This document shows positions 24,239 through 33,160 of a DNA stretch of 64,000 nucleotides, piece by piece. Position numbers and translations under genes: made by a program. Below the pieces are notes generated by a model. The model was not told the DNA's origin. It ran no database searches and saw only the letters and a list, made by a program, of their open reading frames with translations. Positions within the stretch are counted from its first letter, which is position 1. Each line of letters starts with the position of its first letter. Where the stretch lies: assembly GCF_008704555.1 (NCBI RefSeq), contig NZ_CP023702.1, forward strand, positions 1,054,001 through 1,118,000, given 5' to 3'. The DNA is from Streptomyces nitrosporeus. Lineage in GTDB: Bacteria > Actinomycetota > Actinomycetes > Streptomycetales > Streptomycetaceae.

Positions 24239-25396
24239 TCAGTCGGCGGTACGGGTGCCGCGGATGGTGTTCGCGGCCTGGTCGTAGATCTGGGCGTAGC
24301 GCTCGTACCGTTCGACACGGCGGCGGTTGGTCCGGCGGAACCTGCGGGCGACCAGCCGCGCCAGGTCAGCGGCGCCGACCATGCCGGCCTCGGGGCCGAG
24401 CTGGGCCTTGGCGATCCGGGCCTCGGGGCGGTAGCCGCGGCCGGTGAGCTGGCGCTTGAAGGCGTCGCGGGCCGGGCCGATGAGCAGGTCGTCGGCGGCG
24501 CTGACGCCACCGCCGATGACGAAGCAGGAGGGGTCCAGCGCCGCGGCGAGGTTGGCGATGCCGACGCCGAGCCACTGGCCGATGTCCTGGAGGAGTTCGA
24601 CGCACATCGCGTCGCCCTCGCGCGCCAGCTCGGTGATCAGCGGGCCCGTGATGTCGGGGATGTTGCCCTTGACCCGCTCGATGATGCCGTGCGCGACCGG
24701 TGAGTCGGCGGCGGCCAGCTCCTTGGCCTCGCGTACCAGGGCGTTGCCCGAGCTGTACTGCTCCCAGCAGCCTCGGTTCCCGCACGGACAGCGGTGCCCG
24801 CCGGGCACCACCTGCATATGGCCGAACTCGCCGGCGACACCGTACTTGCCCCGCTTGACGTGCCCGTCCTCCAGGATCGCGCCGCCGATGCCGGTACCCA
24901 GCGTGATCATGACCAGGTGGTCCTCGCCGCGGCCGGCGCCGAAGCGCCACTCCGCCCAGGCCGCCGTGTTGGCGTCGTTGTCGACCATGACGGGGACGAC
25001 GAGGCGGGATGCGAGGGCGTCCCGCAGGGGTTCGTCGCGCCAGGCCAGGTGCGGGGCGAACAGCACCTTGGAACGGTCGGCGTCCACCCAGCCCGCCGCG
25101 CCGATGCCGACGGCGTGGACGTCGTGCCGGTCGGAGAGGTCCAGGACCAGTTCGACGATGGTGTCCTCGACGACCTTGGGACTCTTGGACTTGTCCGGCG
25201 TCTCGGTGCGCAGGGTCTCCAGGATGTTGCCGTCTGCGTCGACGACTCCTGCCATCACCTTCGTCCCGCCGATGTCGATGCCGACGGTGGGGACGCGTGG
25301 GGCGGTGAGGTGGGAGCGCCGCTCCCTCGTACCGACGGTCCGCAGGACGGTGGCGCGGGCTGAGCCGCGGTGGGTGAAGTCGCGGTACGTGCTCAT
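24239..25396 (-). CDS. ROK-family sugar kinase
   Basis: A 385-residue kinase. After a 32-residue N-terminal extension, residues 34-60 give the phosphate-binding motif VGIDIGGTKVMAGVVDADGN. The ROK zinc site is intact (HRCPCGNRGCWEQYSSG), preceded by GTGIGGAILEDG and MVDNDANTAAWAEW with the catalytic Asp. It would phosphorylate an incoming hexose or amino sugar in the cytoplasm. The ABC importer genes lie upstream on the same strand, as in Frc-type sugar operons with an associated ROK kinase. It is longer than the housekeeping glucokinase of Streptomyces, so a dedicated substrate is more likely. Confidence 0.87.
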   Translation of the reverse strand: MSTYRDFTHRGSARATVLRTVGTRERRSHLTAPRVPTVGIDIGGTKVMAGVVDADGNILETLRTETPDKSKSPKVVEDTIVELVLDLSDRHDVHAVGIGAAGWVDADRSKVLFAPHLAWRDEPLRDALASRLVVPVMVDNDANTAAWAEWRFGAGRGEDHLVMITLGTGIGGAILEDGHVKRGKYGVAGEFGHMQVVPGGHRCPCGNRGCWEQYSSGNALVREAKELAAADSPVAHGIIERVKGNIPDITGPLITELAREGDAMCVELLQDIGQWLGVGIANLAAALDPSCFVIGGGVSAADDLLIGPARDAFKRQLTGRGYRPEARIAKAQLGPEAGMVGAADLARLVARRFRRTNRRRVERYERYAQIYDQAANTIRGTRTAD

Positions 25397-25528
25397 CGTC
25401 CCTGCGGCAGATCGGGGGGCCGGGAGGTGTTCCTCCGGCGGCGGACGGCGCCCGCCGTGCTCGATTCTGCCATTCCCGCGCCCCCGGGTCCGGTGGACCG
25501 GCCAGGGGGCGCGGTGGAGGAGGGCGGT

Positions 25529-26392
25529 CTACGGGGTGTCGTCGCCCGCCGTCCGGCCGCCGAGGAGGTCCGGCCCGGGGGACCGTTCCAGCTCGTGGCT
25601 GAGCTCCTCCAGCTCGCTGCCGCCCGCCATCTGGCGGGTCAGTTCGTCCAGCGTGACGCTGTCCTTGGTGTGGGCGGCGGACATCGCCCCGCGCTTGAGG
25701 AGGACGAAGCGGTCGCCGACGAGATAGGCGTGGTGCGGGTTGTGCGTGATGAGGACCACTCCGAGACCGGCGTCCCGGGCGGCCGCGACGTACTTCAGCA
25801 CCACTCCGGACTGCTTGACGCCGAGTGCCGCCGTCGGCTCGTCCAGGACGAGGACCTTCGCCCCGAAGTGGACGGCTCGGGCGATGGCCACGCACTGGCG
25901 CTCGCCGCCGGACAGGGTTCCGATCGGCTGGTCGACGTCGCGCAGGTCGATGCCCATGCGCAGCAGTGCGGAGCGGGTGGTCTCCCGCATCGCCGCCACG
26001 TCGAGGCGCTTGAACGGGCCCTTGCCCTTCGTCGGCTCGGAGCCGAGGAAGAAGTTGCGCCAGACCGGCATCAGCGGGACGACGGCCAGGTCCTGGTAGA
26101 CCGTGGCGATGCCCCGGTCCAGGGCGTCACGCGGGTTGGCGAGGTGGGTGTCCTCACCCTCGATCCGGAAGGTGCCGGCGTCGTGCCGGTGCAGACCCGA
26201 GATGATCTTGATGAGGGTGGACTTGCCCGCGCCGTTGTCGCCGAGGACGCAGGAGATCTCACCGGCGTGGACCTCCAGCGACACGTCCTGCAGGGCCTTG
26301 ACGTTCCCGTAGTACTTGCTGACGTGGTCGAGTTCGACGAGTGCCCGGTGGCTGTCCGGGTCCTGGGTGGCCCGGGCCTCGGTGGCCGTCAT
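25529..26392 (-). CDS. Sugar ABC transporter ATP-binding protein, single nucleotide-binding domain
   Basis: ATG 26392 overlaps the permease stop (ATGA); 287 residues. Walker [11 protein letters not shown]-loop DLAVVP, signature LSGGERQ and Walker [13 protein letters not shown] are all intact. It has one ATPase domain, not the duplicated form of most ribose or xylose importers, a feature of Frc-like and inositol-like systems. The C-terminal 30 residues are acidic and disordered. It energises uptake by the membrane protein encoded upstream. Confidence 0.93.
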   Translation of the reverse strand: MTATEARATQDPDSHRALVELDHVSKYYGNVKALQDVSLEVHAGEISCVLGDNGAGKSTLIKIISGLHRHDAGTFRIEGEDTHLANPRDALDRGIATVYQDLAVVPLMPVWRNFFLGSEPTKGKGPFKRLDVAAMRETTRSALLRMGIDLRDVDQPIGTLSGGERQCVAIARAVHFGAKVLVLDEPTAALGVKQSGVVLKYVAAARDAGLGVVLITHNPHHAYLVGDRFVLLKRGAMSAAHTKDSVTLDELTRQMAGGSELEELSHELERSPGPDLLGGRTAGDDTP

Positions 26393-27441
26393 GTCGTCGC
26401 CTCCGCGCGCTTGCGCACCCATGCGTTGAGCAGGGTGGCCAGGAGCAGCATCGCTCCCAGGAAGAATTTGAACCAGTCCGGGTTCCACTCCGCGTAGACG
26501 ATGCCCTTGCTGGTCATGCCGAAGATGATCGCGCCGACGGCGGAGCCGATCGCGGAGCCGTAGCCGCCGGTGATCAGGCAGCCGCCGATGACGGCCGCGA
26601 TGATGTAGATCAGCTCGTTGCCGACGCCCTCGCCGGACTGCACCACGTCGTACGAGAACAGCAGGTGCTGCCCGGAGACCCAGGCGGCGAAGGCCACCCC
26701 GAGGTAGAGCCCGATCTTGGTGCGGACGACCGGGACGCCGACCGCGCGGGCGGCGTCGGCCTCGCCGCCGACGGCGAAGATCCAGTTGCCGAAGCGGGTG
26801 CGGAGCAGGATCCAGGTGGCGAGCGCGACCAGGCCGATCCACCACAGGATGGTGACCTTCAGTTCGACGCCGCCGATGGTGAGGTAGGAGGCGAAGAGCT
26901 TGCGGGCGGAGGCGAAGCCCTCCATGTCACCGATGCCCTTGGTCGACACGGTGCCGCTGATCAGCTTGGTGAGGCCCAGGTTCAGCCCGATCAGCATCAG
27001 ATAGGTGCCGAGCGTGATGATGAAGCTGGGCAGTTTCGTCCGGGTCAGCATGAAGCCGTTGAAGGCCCCGAAGGCCAGGGTGACCAGAAGCGACACGAAG
27101 ACGCCGACCCAGACGTTGGCGGTCATCTGGTAGCTGAACATCGAGGAGACCAGCGCGGAGCTGGTCACCATCACACCGGCGGACAGGTCGAACTCGCCGC
27201 CGATCATCAGCAGCGCCACCGGGGCGGCCATGATCCCGATCGTGGAGGCCGCGTAGAGCACGGTGCCGAGGCTGGACATCCGCAGGAAGCTGTCGGCGAC
27301 GACCGCGAAGAACAGGAAGACCGCCACGGCCCCGACGACCGAACCGAGCTCGGGGCGGCCGAGCAGCCTGCGCAGTGGTGAGGTGCGCAGCAGCCGTTCG
27401 TCGGCCCGGTCCGGGGCCGTGGCGGAGCCGGGCGCCGTCAT
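26389..27441 (-). CDS. Sugar ABC transporter permease (BPD_transp_2 family)
   Basis: A 350-residue integral membrane protein with about eight to ten helices, starting near [19 protein letters not shown]. It has the family motifs [19 protein letters not shown] and [21 protein letters not shown], and the conserved [29 protein letters not shown] segment. It belongs to the ribose/fructose/inositol permease family. The start overlaps the binding-protein stop, and the end overlaps the ATPase gene, giving one coupled importer operon. Confidence 0.93.
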   Translation of the reverse strand: MTAPGSATAPDRADERLLRTSPLRRLLGRPELGSVVGAVAVFLFFAVVADSFLRMSSLGTVLYAASTIGIMAAPVALLMIGGEFDLSAGVMVTSSALVSSMFSYQMTANVWVGVFVSLLVTLAFGAFNGFMLTRTKLPSFIITLGTYLMLIGLNLGLTKLISGTVSTKGIGDMEGFASARKLFASYLTIGGVELKVTILWWIGLVALATWILLRTRFGNWIFAVGGEADAARAVGVPVVRTKIGLYLGVAFAAWVSGQHLLFSYDVVQSGEGVGNELIYIIAAVIGGCLITGGYGSAIGSAVGAIIFGMTSKGIVYAEWNPDWFKFFLGAMLLLATLLNAWVRKRAEATT

Positions 27442-28451
27442 CGGGTGCCCCGCTTCGTGTACTCGGCGAGTTCGTCGGCGTCGTCGGCGGTGATGATCTG
27501 CGGGCCGGTCAGGACGGGCCGGCCGCCGCCCAGCACGTTCTGGTTGTAGCGGTGGAGCCAGAGCAGGTCGACGGCCTCGTACCCCTGGAGGAAGGGCTGC
27601 TGGTCGACGGCGAAGCCGAGTGTCCTGTCCGAGAGGCCGGCGGCGACGCTCGCGTTGAGGTCGAAGGTGTCGATCTCGGCGTCGCTGCCGGAGGTCTTCT
27701 TGGCCTTGACGGCCGCGGCGGCGAACGGGGCGCCCAGGGTGACGACCGCGTCGATGCTCTTGTCGGAGTCCAGCTTGGCTTCGATGGACGCCTGGACGTC
27801 GGGCATGTTGGTGCCGTCGACGTACAGGTTCTGCATGGTGCCGTCGAAGGTCTTCTTCGCTCCGGCGCAGCGCTGCTCGTGGCCGACGTTGCCCTGTTCG
27901 TGCAGGATGCAGAGGGCCTTCTTACGGCCCCGGGCGTCCAGCTCGTCGCCGACGGCCTCACCGGCGATGGACTCGTCCTGGCCGATGTGGGTGAGCGCGC
28001 CGAACTCCGCGGACTCGGCCGAGCCGGAGTTCACCGTGACCACGGGGATGCCCGCCTTGACGGCCTTGGCGACCACGGCCTTCATCGAGTCGGGCTTGGC
28101 CAGCGACACGATCAGGCCGTCGACCTTCTTGTCGATCGCGGTCTGGACGAGCTCGGCCTGCTGCTGGCCCTCGTCGTTGTGGGAGTAGAGGAAGTTGATG
28201 TTGTCCTTGCGGGCGGCCTCCTCGGCGCCCTCCTGGACGATGTCCCAGAAGGTGTCGCCGTCTCCCGAATGGGTGACCATGGCGAACGTCCAGCGGGGCG
28301 TGGTCACCGCGGACCGGCCCTCGGCCGCCTCCCGTGCCGCGCGTTCTTCCGCCCGCTTGCCGCCGGTGCTGCTGCATCCCGCGAGGGACGCCCCCAGCAC
28401 CGCTGCGAGCACGGCGCCCATCACGCGTACCCCTGTCCGAACCCTTGCCAC
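27438..28451 (-). CDS. Sugar-binding lipoprotein of ABC importer (Peripla_BP_4)
   Basis: GTG 28451 gives 337 residues with a lipoprotein signal (VLAAVLGASLAGCSS; lipobox LAGC). The mature part has the periplasmic-binding-protein-I fold typical of ribose-like sugars: FAMVTHSGDGDTFWDIVQEGAEEAARKDN, VDGLIVSLAKPDSMKAVV, HIGQDESIAGEAVG and GFAVDQQPFLQGYEAV. The last motif is common in inositol and fructose binders. It is the first gene of the importer operon, with a strong promoter and a putative GntR operator upstream. The 220-nt leader carries no obvious riboswitch. Confidence 0.9.
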   Translation of the reverse strand: MARVRTGVRVMGAVLAAVLGASLAGCSSTGGKRAEERAAREAAEGRSAVTTPRWTFAMVTHSGDGDTFWDIVQEGAEEAARKDNINFLYSHNDEGQQQAELVQTAIDKKVDGLIVSLAKPDSMKAVVAKAVKAGIPVVTVNSGSAESAEFGALTHIGQDESIAGEAVGDELDARGRKKALCILHEQGNVGHEQRCAGAKKTFDGTMQNLYVDGTNMPDVQASIEAKLDSDKSIDAVVTLGAPFAAAAVKAKKTSGSDAEIDTFDLNASVAAGLSDRTLGFAVDQQPFLQGYEAVDLLWLHRYNQNVLGGGRPVLTGPQIITADDADELAEYTKRGTR

Positions 28452-28679
28452 GACGCCGTGCCCTTCTTGTGCTGCTCGCTGTACTGCCTGGTCGGCCGGA
28501 TGGCGCTGAGCCCCGGCCCGGCCGCCCAAGTATCCCCGAGTCCGGCCCGGTGCTGCCCGGCAGGGGCGCGGCGGCGGTCCGGCGCCCTTGCCGGGCGGCC
28601 GGTCGCCGGGCCGCGCGGACACGGTTTCCGGGGCCGCACGGGCCCCGTCGGCCGGGGCGGCGGACGTGCGGTTGCAGGA

Positions 28680-28708
28680 GTTCTAGCCTCCCCTCATGTC
28701 CGCGTCAA
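28680..28708 (-). promoter_or_regulatory. Promoter of the sugar importer operon
   Basis: On the minus strand TTGACG (28708..28703) and TAGAAC (28685..28680) are separated by exactly 17 bp, a good housekeeping-sigma promoter. Transcription would start near 28673, about 220 nt before the binding-protein start codon. The operator-like sequence at 28712..28724 abuts the -35 box. Confidence 0.6.
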
Positions 28709-28711
28709 CAC

Positions 28712-28724
28712 TTTGTCCGTACAT
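28712..28724. promoter_or_regulatory. Putative GntR operator at the importer promoter
   Basis: TTTGTCCGTACAT matches 11 of 13 positions with TTTGTCAGGACAT at the regulator/dehydrogenase divergent region (29678). It sits directly upstream of the -35 box, where a bound repressor would block RNA polymerase. Confidence 0.5.
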
Positions 28725-28874
28725 CCTTACGTGACGCGGCTCTCCGGCCGCGGCGGCCCGGGGCTCCGGGCCGAAGGGGGCGTCCGGCCCGCGGTGTCCG
28801 GGCTCCCCTTGTGCCCGGAATCCTTTTCCGCCCGGAGCCCTCTTCCGCCCGGAGTGCCCTTCCGTCCCGAGTTC

Positions 28875-29678
28875 TCAGGGGCGGGCCAGCAGCTGGAACT
28901 CGAAGGCGTACCGCGAGGCGCGGTAGACGTGGGAGCCGAATTCGACGGCCCGGCCGCCGTCGTCGAAGGTGGTCCGCTCCATGGTCAGCAGCGGGGCCCC
29001 GGCGGGCTCGGCGAGCAGTGCGGCCTCCTCCCCGGTGGCCGTGCGGGCGCCGACGGCCTGGCGGGCGCTGTGCAGGGTGAGGCCCGAGGCGCGCATCATC
29101 CGGTAGAGCCCGGTCGCCTCCAGGGCCACCGTGCCGAGGTCCAGCAGTCCGGGGGGCAGGTGGTTGCGCAGGAGGGCCATGGGCTCCCCGTGGGCGTAGC
29201 GCAGCCGCTCGACGAGATGCACCTCGCTACCCGCGGCGACGTGGAGGGCGGCGGCCACCTCCGCGCTCGCCGGCTCGACCGTGTTGCGCAGGACGCGGGT
29301 CTCGGGCCGCCGGTCCGCCGCGTCCAGGTCGTCGTAGAGGCTGCTCAGCTCCAGCGGCCGCCGGATGCGGCTGTGGACGACCTGCGTCCCGACCCCGCGG
29401 CGGCGCACCATGAGGCCCTTGTCGACAAGTGACTGGATCGCCTGGCGGACGGTCGGCCGGGACAGCCCGAGGCGCGCGGCGAGCTCCAGTTCGTTGCCGA
29501 GGAGGCTGCCGGGGGCGAGGCGGCCCTGTTCGATGGCCGCCTGGAGCTGCTGGGCCAGCTGGTGGTAGAGCGGTACGGGGCTGGTGCGGTCCACACCCAG
29601 CCCCAGGGTGGCCAAGTCGGCGGTGGGTTTCGGCACGGACGGGAGCGTACCGCGTGGAGCGGAGCCGTACCCGGCCAT
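28875..29678 (-). CDS. GntR/HutC-family transcriptional regulator
   Basis: A 267-residue protein if started at ATG 29678, or 253 from GTG 29636; neither has a clear ribosome site, so a leaderless transcript is possible. The winged helix covers about residues 28-95 (PLYHQLAQQLQAAIEQGRLAPGSLLGNELELAARLGLSRPTVRQAIQSLVDKGLMVRRRGVG). The C-terminal UTRA effector domain (SEVHLVERLRYAHGEPMALLRNHLPPGLLDL; LLTMERTTFDDGGRAVEFGSHVYRA) places it in the HutC subfamily, which binds small metabolites. It is divergent from the dehydrogenase gene and probably represses both it and the importer operon. Confidence 0.9.
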   Translation of the reverse strand: MAGYGSAPRGTLPSVPKPTADLATLGLGVDRTSPVPLYHQLAQQLQAAIEQGRLAPGSLLGNELELAARLGLSRPTVRQAIQSLVDKGLMVRRRGVGTQVVHSRIRRPLELSSLYDDLDAADRRPETRVLRNTVEPASAEVAAALHVAAGSEVHLVERLRYAHGEPMALLRNHLPPGLLDLGTVALEATGLYRMMRASGLTLHSARQAVGARTATGEEAALLAEPAGAPLLTMERTTFDDGGRAVEFGSHVYRASRYAFEFQLLARP

Positions 29679-29700
29679 TTGTCAGGACATATAGTTGACA
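29678..29700. promoter_or_regulatory. Putative GntR operator in the regulator/dehydrogenase divergent region
   Basis: The stretch contains the perfect dyad TGTC-AG-GACA (29680..29689) and a wider TGTCA...TGACA pair (29680..29700). HutC-type GntR proteins bind short dyads of this kind. It overlaps the first base of the ATG at 29678 and lies 30 bp before the dehydrogenase start, so it could autoregulate and control both directions. Confidence 0.55.
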
Positions 29701-29729
29701 GGGCAGCGGGCGGGCGGCACGTTGAGTCC

Positions 29730-30734
29730 ATGCGCATCGGACTCATCGGCACCGGCCGGATCGGTTCCTTCCACGCGGACGTCCTGGGACGTCATCCGGG
29801 CGTCGGCGCACTGGTGGTGACGGACCCCGACACCGACCGGGCGGAACGCGTCGCGAAGCTGACCGGTGCGACGGCCGTCGCCTCGGTCCCGGACGTCCTG
29901 GCCTCGGGGGTGGACGCCGTGGTCATCGCCTCGGCCACCGCCGCGCACGCGGAGCTCATCGCCAGGGCGGCGCGGGCGGGACTCCCGGCGTTCTGCGAGA
30001 AACCGATCGCCCTGGACCTGCCGGGCACCCTGGCCGCGCTGGCCGAGGTCGAGCGGGCGGGCAGCGTGCTCCAGCTGGGGTTCATGCGCCGGTTCGACGC
30101 GGGTTACCGCGCGGCGCGCGCCGCCGTACGCGACGGCCGGCTGGGGCGGCTGCACACCGTGCGGGCGGTGACGTCCGACCCCGCTCCCCCGCCGGCCGGT
30201 TATCTCCCGCTCTCCGGGGGGCTGTTCAGGGACTGCCTGGTACACGACTTCGACGTGCTGCGCTGGGTGACGGGCCGTGAGGTGGAGGAGGTGTACGCCA
30301 CCGGGTCCGACGCCGGGCTGCCGGCCTTCCGGGACGCGGGTGACGTGGCGACGGCGGCGGCTCTGCTGACCCTGGACGACGGCACCGTGGTGACGGCGAC
30401 GGCCGGCCGGTGCAACGGCGCGGGATACGACGTGCGGATGGAACTGGCGGGTGATCTGGGGCAGGTGACGGTCGGTCTCGACCACCGTACGCCGCTCACC
30501 TCGGCGGAGCCGCAGGGCCCGCCGGCCCCCGCCGCGCCGTGGCCGGGCTTCCTGGAGCGCTTCGGCCCGGCCTACGAGGCGGAACTGGACGCCTTCGTCC
30601 GGGTGGTGCGCGGTGAGCTGGCCAACCCCTGCGACGGGCGGGAGGCCCTTCAGGCACTGCGGATCGCGGAGGCCTGCGAGCGCTCCCGCCGGGAGCGCCG
30701 GCCCGTGCGGCTGGCCGAGGTCCCCGGGGGCTGA
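29730..30734 (+). CDS. Gfo/Idh/MocA-family oxidoreductase, probable myo-inositol 2-dehydrogenase
   Basis: ATG 29730 gives 334 residues. The N-terminal Rossmann motif is RIGLIGTGRIGSFHADVL. The conserved EKP (FCEKPIALDL, about residues 92-101) and the catalytic region GGLFRDCLVHDFDVLRWVTGREVEEVYA (DxxxHD) are present, as in inositol 2-dehydrogenases that oxidise a cyclic polyol with NAD. It is divergent from the GntR regulator and next to a sugar importer, so it likely starts catabolism of the imported polyol. Exact substrate cannot be read from the sequence. Confidence 0.88.
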   Translation: MRIGLIGTGRIGSFHADVLGRHPGVGALVVTDPDTDRAERVAKLTGATAVASVPDVLASGVDAVVIASATAAHAELIARAARAGLPAFCEKPIALDLPGTLAALAEVERAGSVLQLGFMRRFDAGYRAARAAVRDGRLGRLHTVRAVTSDPAPPPAGYLPLSGGLFRDCLVHDFDVLRWVTGREVEEVYATGSDAGLPAFRDAGDVATAAALLTLDDGTVVTATAGRCNGAGYDVRMELAGDLGQVTVGLDHRTPLTSAEPQGPPAPAAPWPGFLERFGPAYEAELDAFVRVVRGELANPCDGREALQALRIAEACERSRRERRPVRLAEVPGG

Positions 30735-30855
30735 CGCGGGGCCGGCACCGAAGGCCGGTGCGGGGCCGGGCCCGGGGGCCGGGACCAGACCCCGGGGCCA
30801 CGGTCCCCGGGACCGGGCGGTGGCGCGCCGTCAGCCGGCGCGGGCCGGCGGCACG

Positions 30856-30903
30856 GCCACCGGGCCACCGGGCCACCGGGCCACCGGGCCACCGGGCCAC
30901 CGG
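30856..30903. repeat. Six tandem copies of an 8-bp unit
   Basis: GCCACCGG is repeated six times without interruption in the intergenic region between the dehydrogenase and the P450 gene. The 8-bp period is not codon-compatible, consistent with non-coding DNA. Likely slippage-prone. The remainder of 30735..31035 holds only GC-rich hairpin potential. Confidence 0.85.
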
Positions 30904-31035
30904 GCACAGGATCTCGGTGGCCTCGGCGTCCCCGGACCGGGTGGGCCTCGCGCCGTGCAGCTCGCCGAACGGCCGGTCCGCCGGCACCTGCCGGGCGTTC
31001 TCCAGAATGGGTTCCGCCCTGTCCGCCTTCCTGTC

Positions 31036-32208
31036 TCACCACCGGACGGGCAGCCGCCGCACTCCTCTGATCAGCAGGCCCGGCAGCCAGTCCGGTGCCC
31101 CGCCGTCCGGGTCGTACCTCAGCCCGGGGCAGCGTTCCAGCAGGGCCCTGATCGCGATGCGCCCTTCCATCCGGGCCAGGGGGGCGCCCAGGCAGAAGTG
31201 CGCCCCGTGGCCGAACGCCAGGTGCCCTCGCGGATCCCGCCGGATGTCGAAGGTGTCCGGATCCGGGTAGCGGCCCGCGTCGCGGTCGCCGGATCCGAGG
31301 GCCACCAGGACCGCGTCGCCCCTGCCGATGGTCACGTCGCCGATCGTCACCTCTTCCCGGGCGAAGCGGAACGTGGCGGTCTCCACCGGGCCGTCGTAGC
31401 GGAGCATCTCCTCGACGGCCCCGTCGATCAGCTCCGGTTCGGCCTTCAGCAGGGCGAGCTGGTCGGGGTGGTCCAGCAGCGCGCGCACCCCGTTGGATAT
31501 GAGGTTCACGGTCGTCTCGTGGCCGGCCACCAGCAACAGGAAGGCCATGCCGACGAGTTCGTCGGACGACAGCCCGCCGCCCTCCTCGTCCCGCGCCTGG
31601 ATCAGCGCGCTCATCAGGTCGTCGCCGGGCGAGCGGCGCTTCTCCTCGATGAGTTCGGTGAGATAGGCGCCCATGGCGTGGACGGCGTCGCTCTCCGCCT
31701 CGGGCGATTCGGGGGCGACGATCGCGTTGGACAGCTTCCGGAACGCGTCCCGGTCCACACCGGGCACGCCGATGAGTTCGCAGATCACCGTCATCGGGAG
31801 CGGGAACGCCAGGGCGTCGACGAGGTCGGCGCCGCCCGTGGGGCCCATCGCGTCGAGGAGTCCGCCGGTGATCTCCTCGACGCGCGGCCGCATCGCCTCG
31901 ATCCGCCGGGCGGTGAACTCCCCGGCCACGAGCCTGCGGAGCCGGGTGTGGTGCGGCGCGTCCAGCTCCAGCATGTTGGCGTTGATCGGGCTGTCCGACG
32001 CCGCCCAGTTGTCGGAGGTGCGCCACTCCTTGCTCAACCGCTGGTCGGCGAGGGCCGCGCGGGCCTCCTCGTAGCCGACGACCAGCCAGATCCGCTCGAA
32101 GTCGTCGGTGCGGATGGCGTGCACCGGCCCTTCGGCACGCATCTTCGCGTAGTACGGATACGGATTCGCCGTGAAGTCCTTCACCCCACGCAGATCGACC
32201 ACGGACAT
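31036..32208 (-). CDS. Cytochrome P450
   Basis: ATG 32208 gives 390 residues, normal for soluble bacterial P450s; upstream in-frame codons run into the repeat element. The I-helix motif AGHETT is in LLLVAGHETTVNLI (about residues 230-243), the ExxR motif in EEMLRYDGPVE, and the haem loop FGHGAHFCLG with ligand Cys339. It would use ferredoxin partners not encoded here. No biosynthetic cluster surrounds it, so the substrate is unknown. Its promoter region is interrupted by the MITE-like element 55 bp upstream. Confidence 0.95.
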   Translation of the reverse strand: MSVVDLRGVKDFTANPYPYYAKMRAEGPVHAIRTDDFERIWLVVGYEEARAALADQRLSKEWRTSDNWAASDSPINANMLELDAPHHTRLRRLVAGEFTARRIEAMRPRVEEITGGLLDAMGPTGGADLVDALAFPLPMTVICELIGVPGVDRDAFRKLSNAIVAPESPEAESDAVHAMGAYLTELIEEKRRSPGDDLMSALIQARDEEGGGLSSDELVGMAFLLLVAGHETTVNLISNGVRALLDHPDQLALLKAEPELIDGAVEEMLRYDGPVETATFRFAREEVTIGDVTIGRGDAVLVALGSGDRDAGRYPDPDTFDIRRDPRGHLAFGHGAHFCLGAPLARMEGRIAIRALLERCPGLRYDPDGGAPDWLPGLLIRGVRRLPVRW

Positions 32209-32262
32209 CGGTCCGCCCCCTTCCGGTCTGATGCCGTCACCTTCCGGCCCGGCTCCGGTCAG

Positions 32263-32432
32263 CCTAAGGGCTGTCCCGTAATCCCTGGCGGGCGCGCGAC
32301 GACAGTCACGGCACCTCGCGGCGTTGTCGGAACATCCGCATACATCCAGTATGCGAACGTCCCTCCGCCTTGCGATGCACCGCGCCTGACGTCGCACGCT
32401 GATCCACCACGGATTACGGGACAGCCCTTAGG
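32263..32432. mobile_element. 170-bp MITE-like element with 22-bp perfect terminal inverted repeats
   Basis: The ends read CCTAAGGGCTGTCCC... and its exact reverse complement; 22 bp pair perfectly including flanking CTA/TAG. This fits insertion at a CTAG site with TA duplication, the IS630/Tc1 pattern. Inside is a conserved stem GCATAC-ATCCA-GTATGC. No coding capacity. A diverged copy of the same element is at 38353. It lies between the P450 gene and a decayed regulator gene. Confidence 0.8.
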
Positions 32433-33104
32433 ACGCCGGGTGATCCGGCGTCGTCGTCCGGAAGGCCGGTGCCACGCGCCGGCAGTGCGATCCGGACACG
32501 GCCGTGGAGGCCGGGGCGGGTGGGGGTCCGGGGGGCGTACGCCTCGACGGTGGCGGCGCCCGGGTGGAGCGAGGCGGCGGTCCCCGCGTCGGGGCCGCCC
32601 CGCCCGGCGGCCGCGGCCGCCTCCCGCTCGTACTCCGCGAGCTGCGCGAACCGTTGCCGGGCGCGGGCCGGGCGGTCGTCGGGGGCGCTGCCCGCGGCGT
32701 GGGCCATGAGGCGGCGGACGACCGCTGGGGGAAGGACCGGTCCGCCGGACGCGACCCGCCGGACGGCCTCCACGATCCGGGCGGGCGGGGTGTCTTTCAG
32801 GACAAAACCCGCCGCTCCGGCGCGGATGGCCCGCAGCACCCGCTCGTCGGCGCGGAAGGCGGTGAGGACGACGGCTCCGGGGCCCCGGGTGGACTCCGCG
32901 GCGCTTCGGCCGCGGCCGGCCCGTCCGCGCCGGGCTTCGGGATGTCCATCAGTACGGCGCCGGAGCGGGGCCGGGCCACCGGTTCCGCGGCCTGCGGACC
33001 GCCGGCACCCTCACCGGCGATGCCGATGCCGCCGGCGCCGCCGGCCCTCAGGGCGAGCCCTGCTCCGGCGGGCGGGTCGGCGGCGACGGGCAGCCGGACG
33101 GGCG
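32433..33104 (-). pseudogene. Decayed NarL-type response regulator
   Basis: Read on the minus strand, pieces align to a response regulator: VRLPVAADPPAGAGLALRAG (receiver start), SGAVLMDIPKPGADGPAA (phospho-acceptor region), then after one frameshift GAVVLTAFRADERVLRAIRAGAAGFVLKDTPPARIVEAVRRVASGG, and a degenerate LuxR domain RFAQLAEYEREAAAAAGRGG...GAATVEAYAPRT. Many normally Leu/Val/Asp/Arg positions became Pro/Gly/Ala. The 3' end runs into the MITE terminus. No start codon with ribosome site and no kinase gene. The continuous part at 32414..32839 is not a functional gene. Confidence 0.75.
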
Positions 33105-33160
33105 GGGGCCGCCGGAGGGGCGGGGCTTCCGGACCACGCCCCGGGACGGGCCGGGAGCGG

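Noticed and set aside
30856..30903. CRISPR-like array
   Set aside because: Perfect 8-bp tandem units without spacers.
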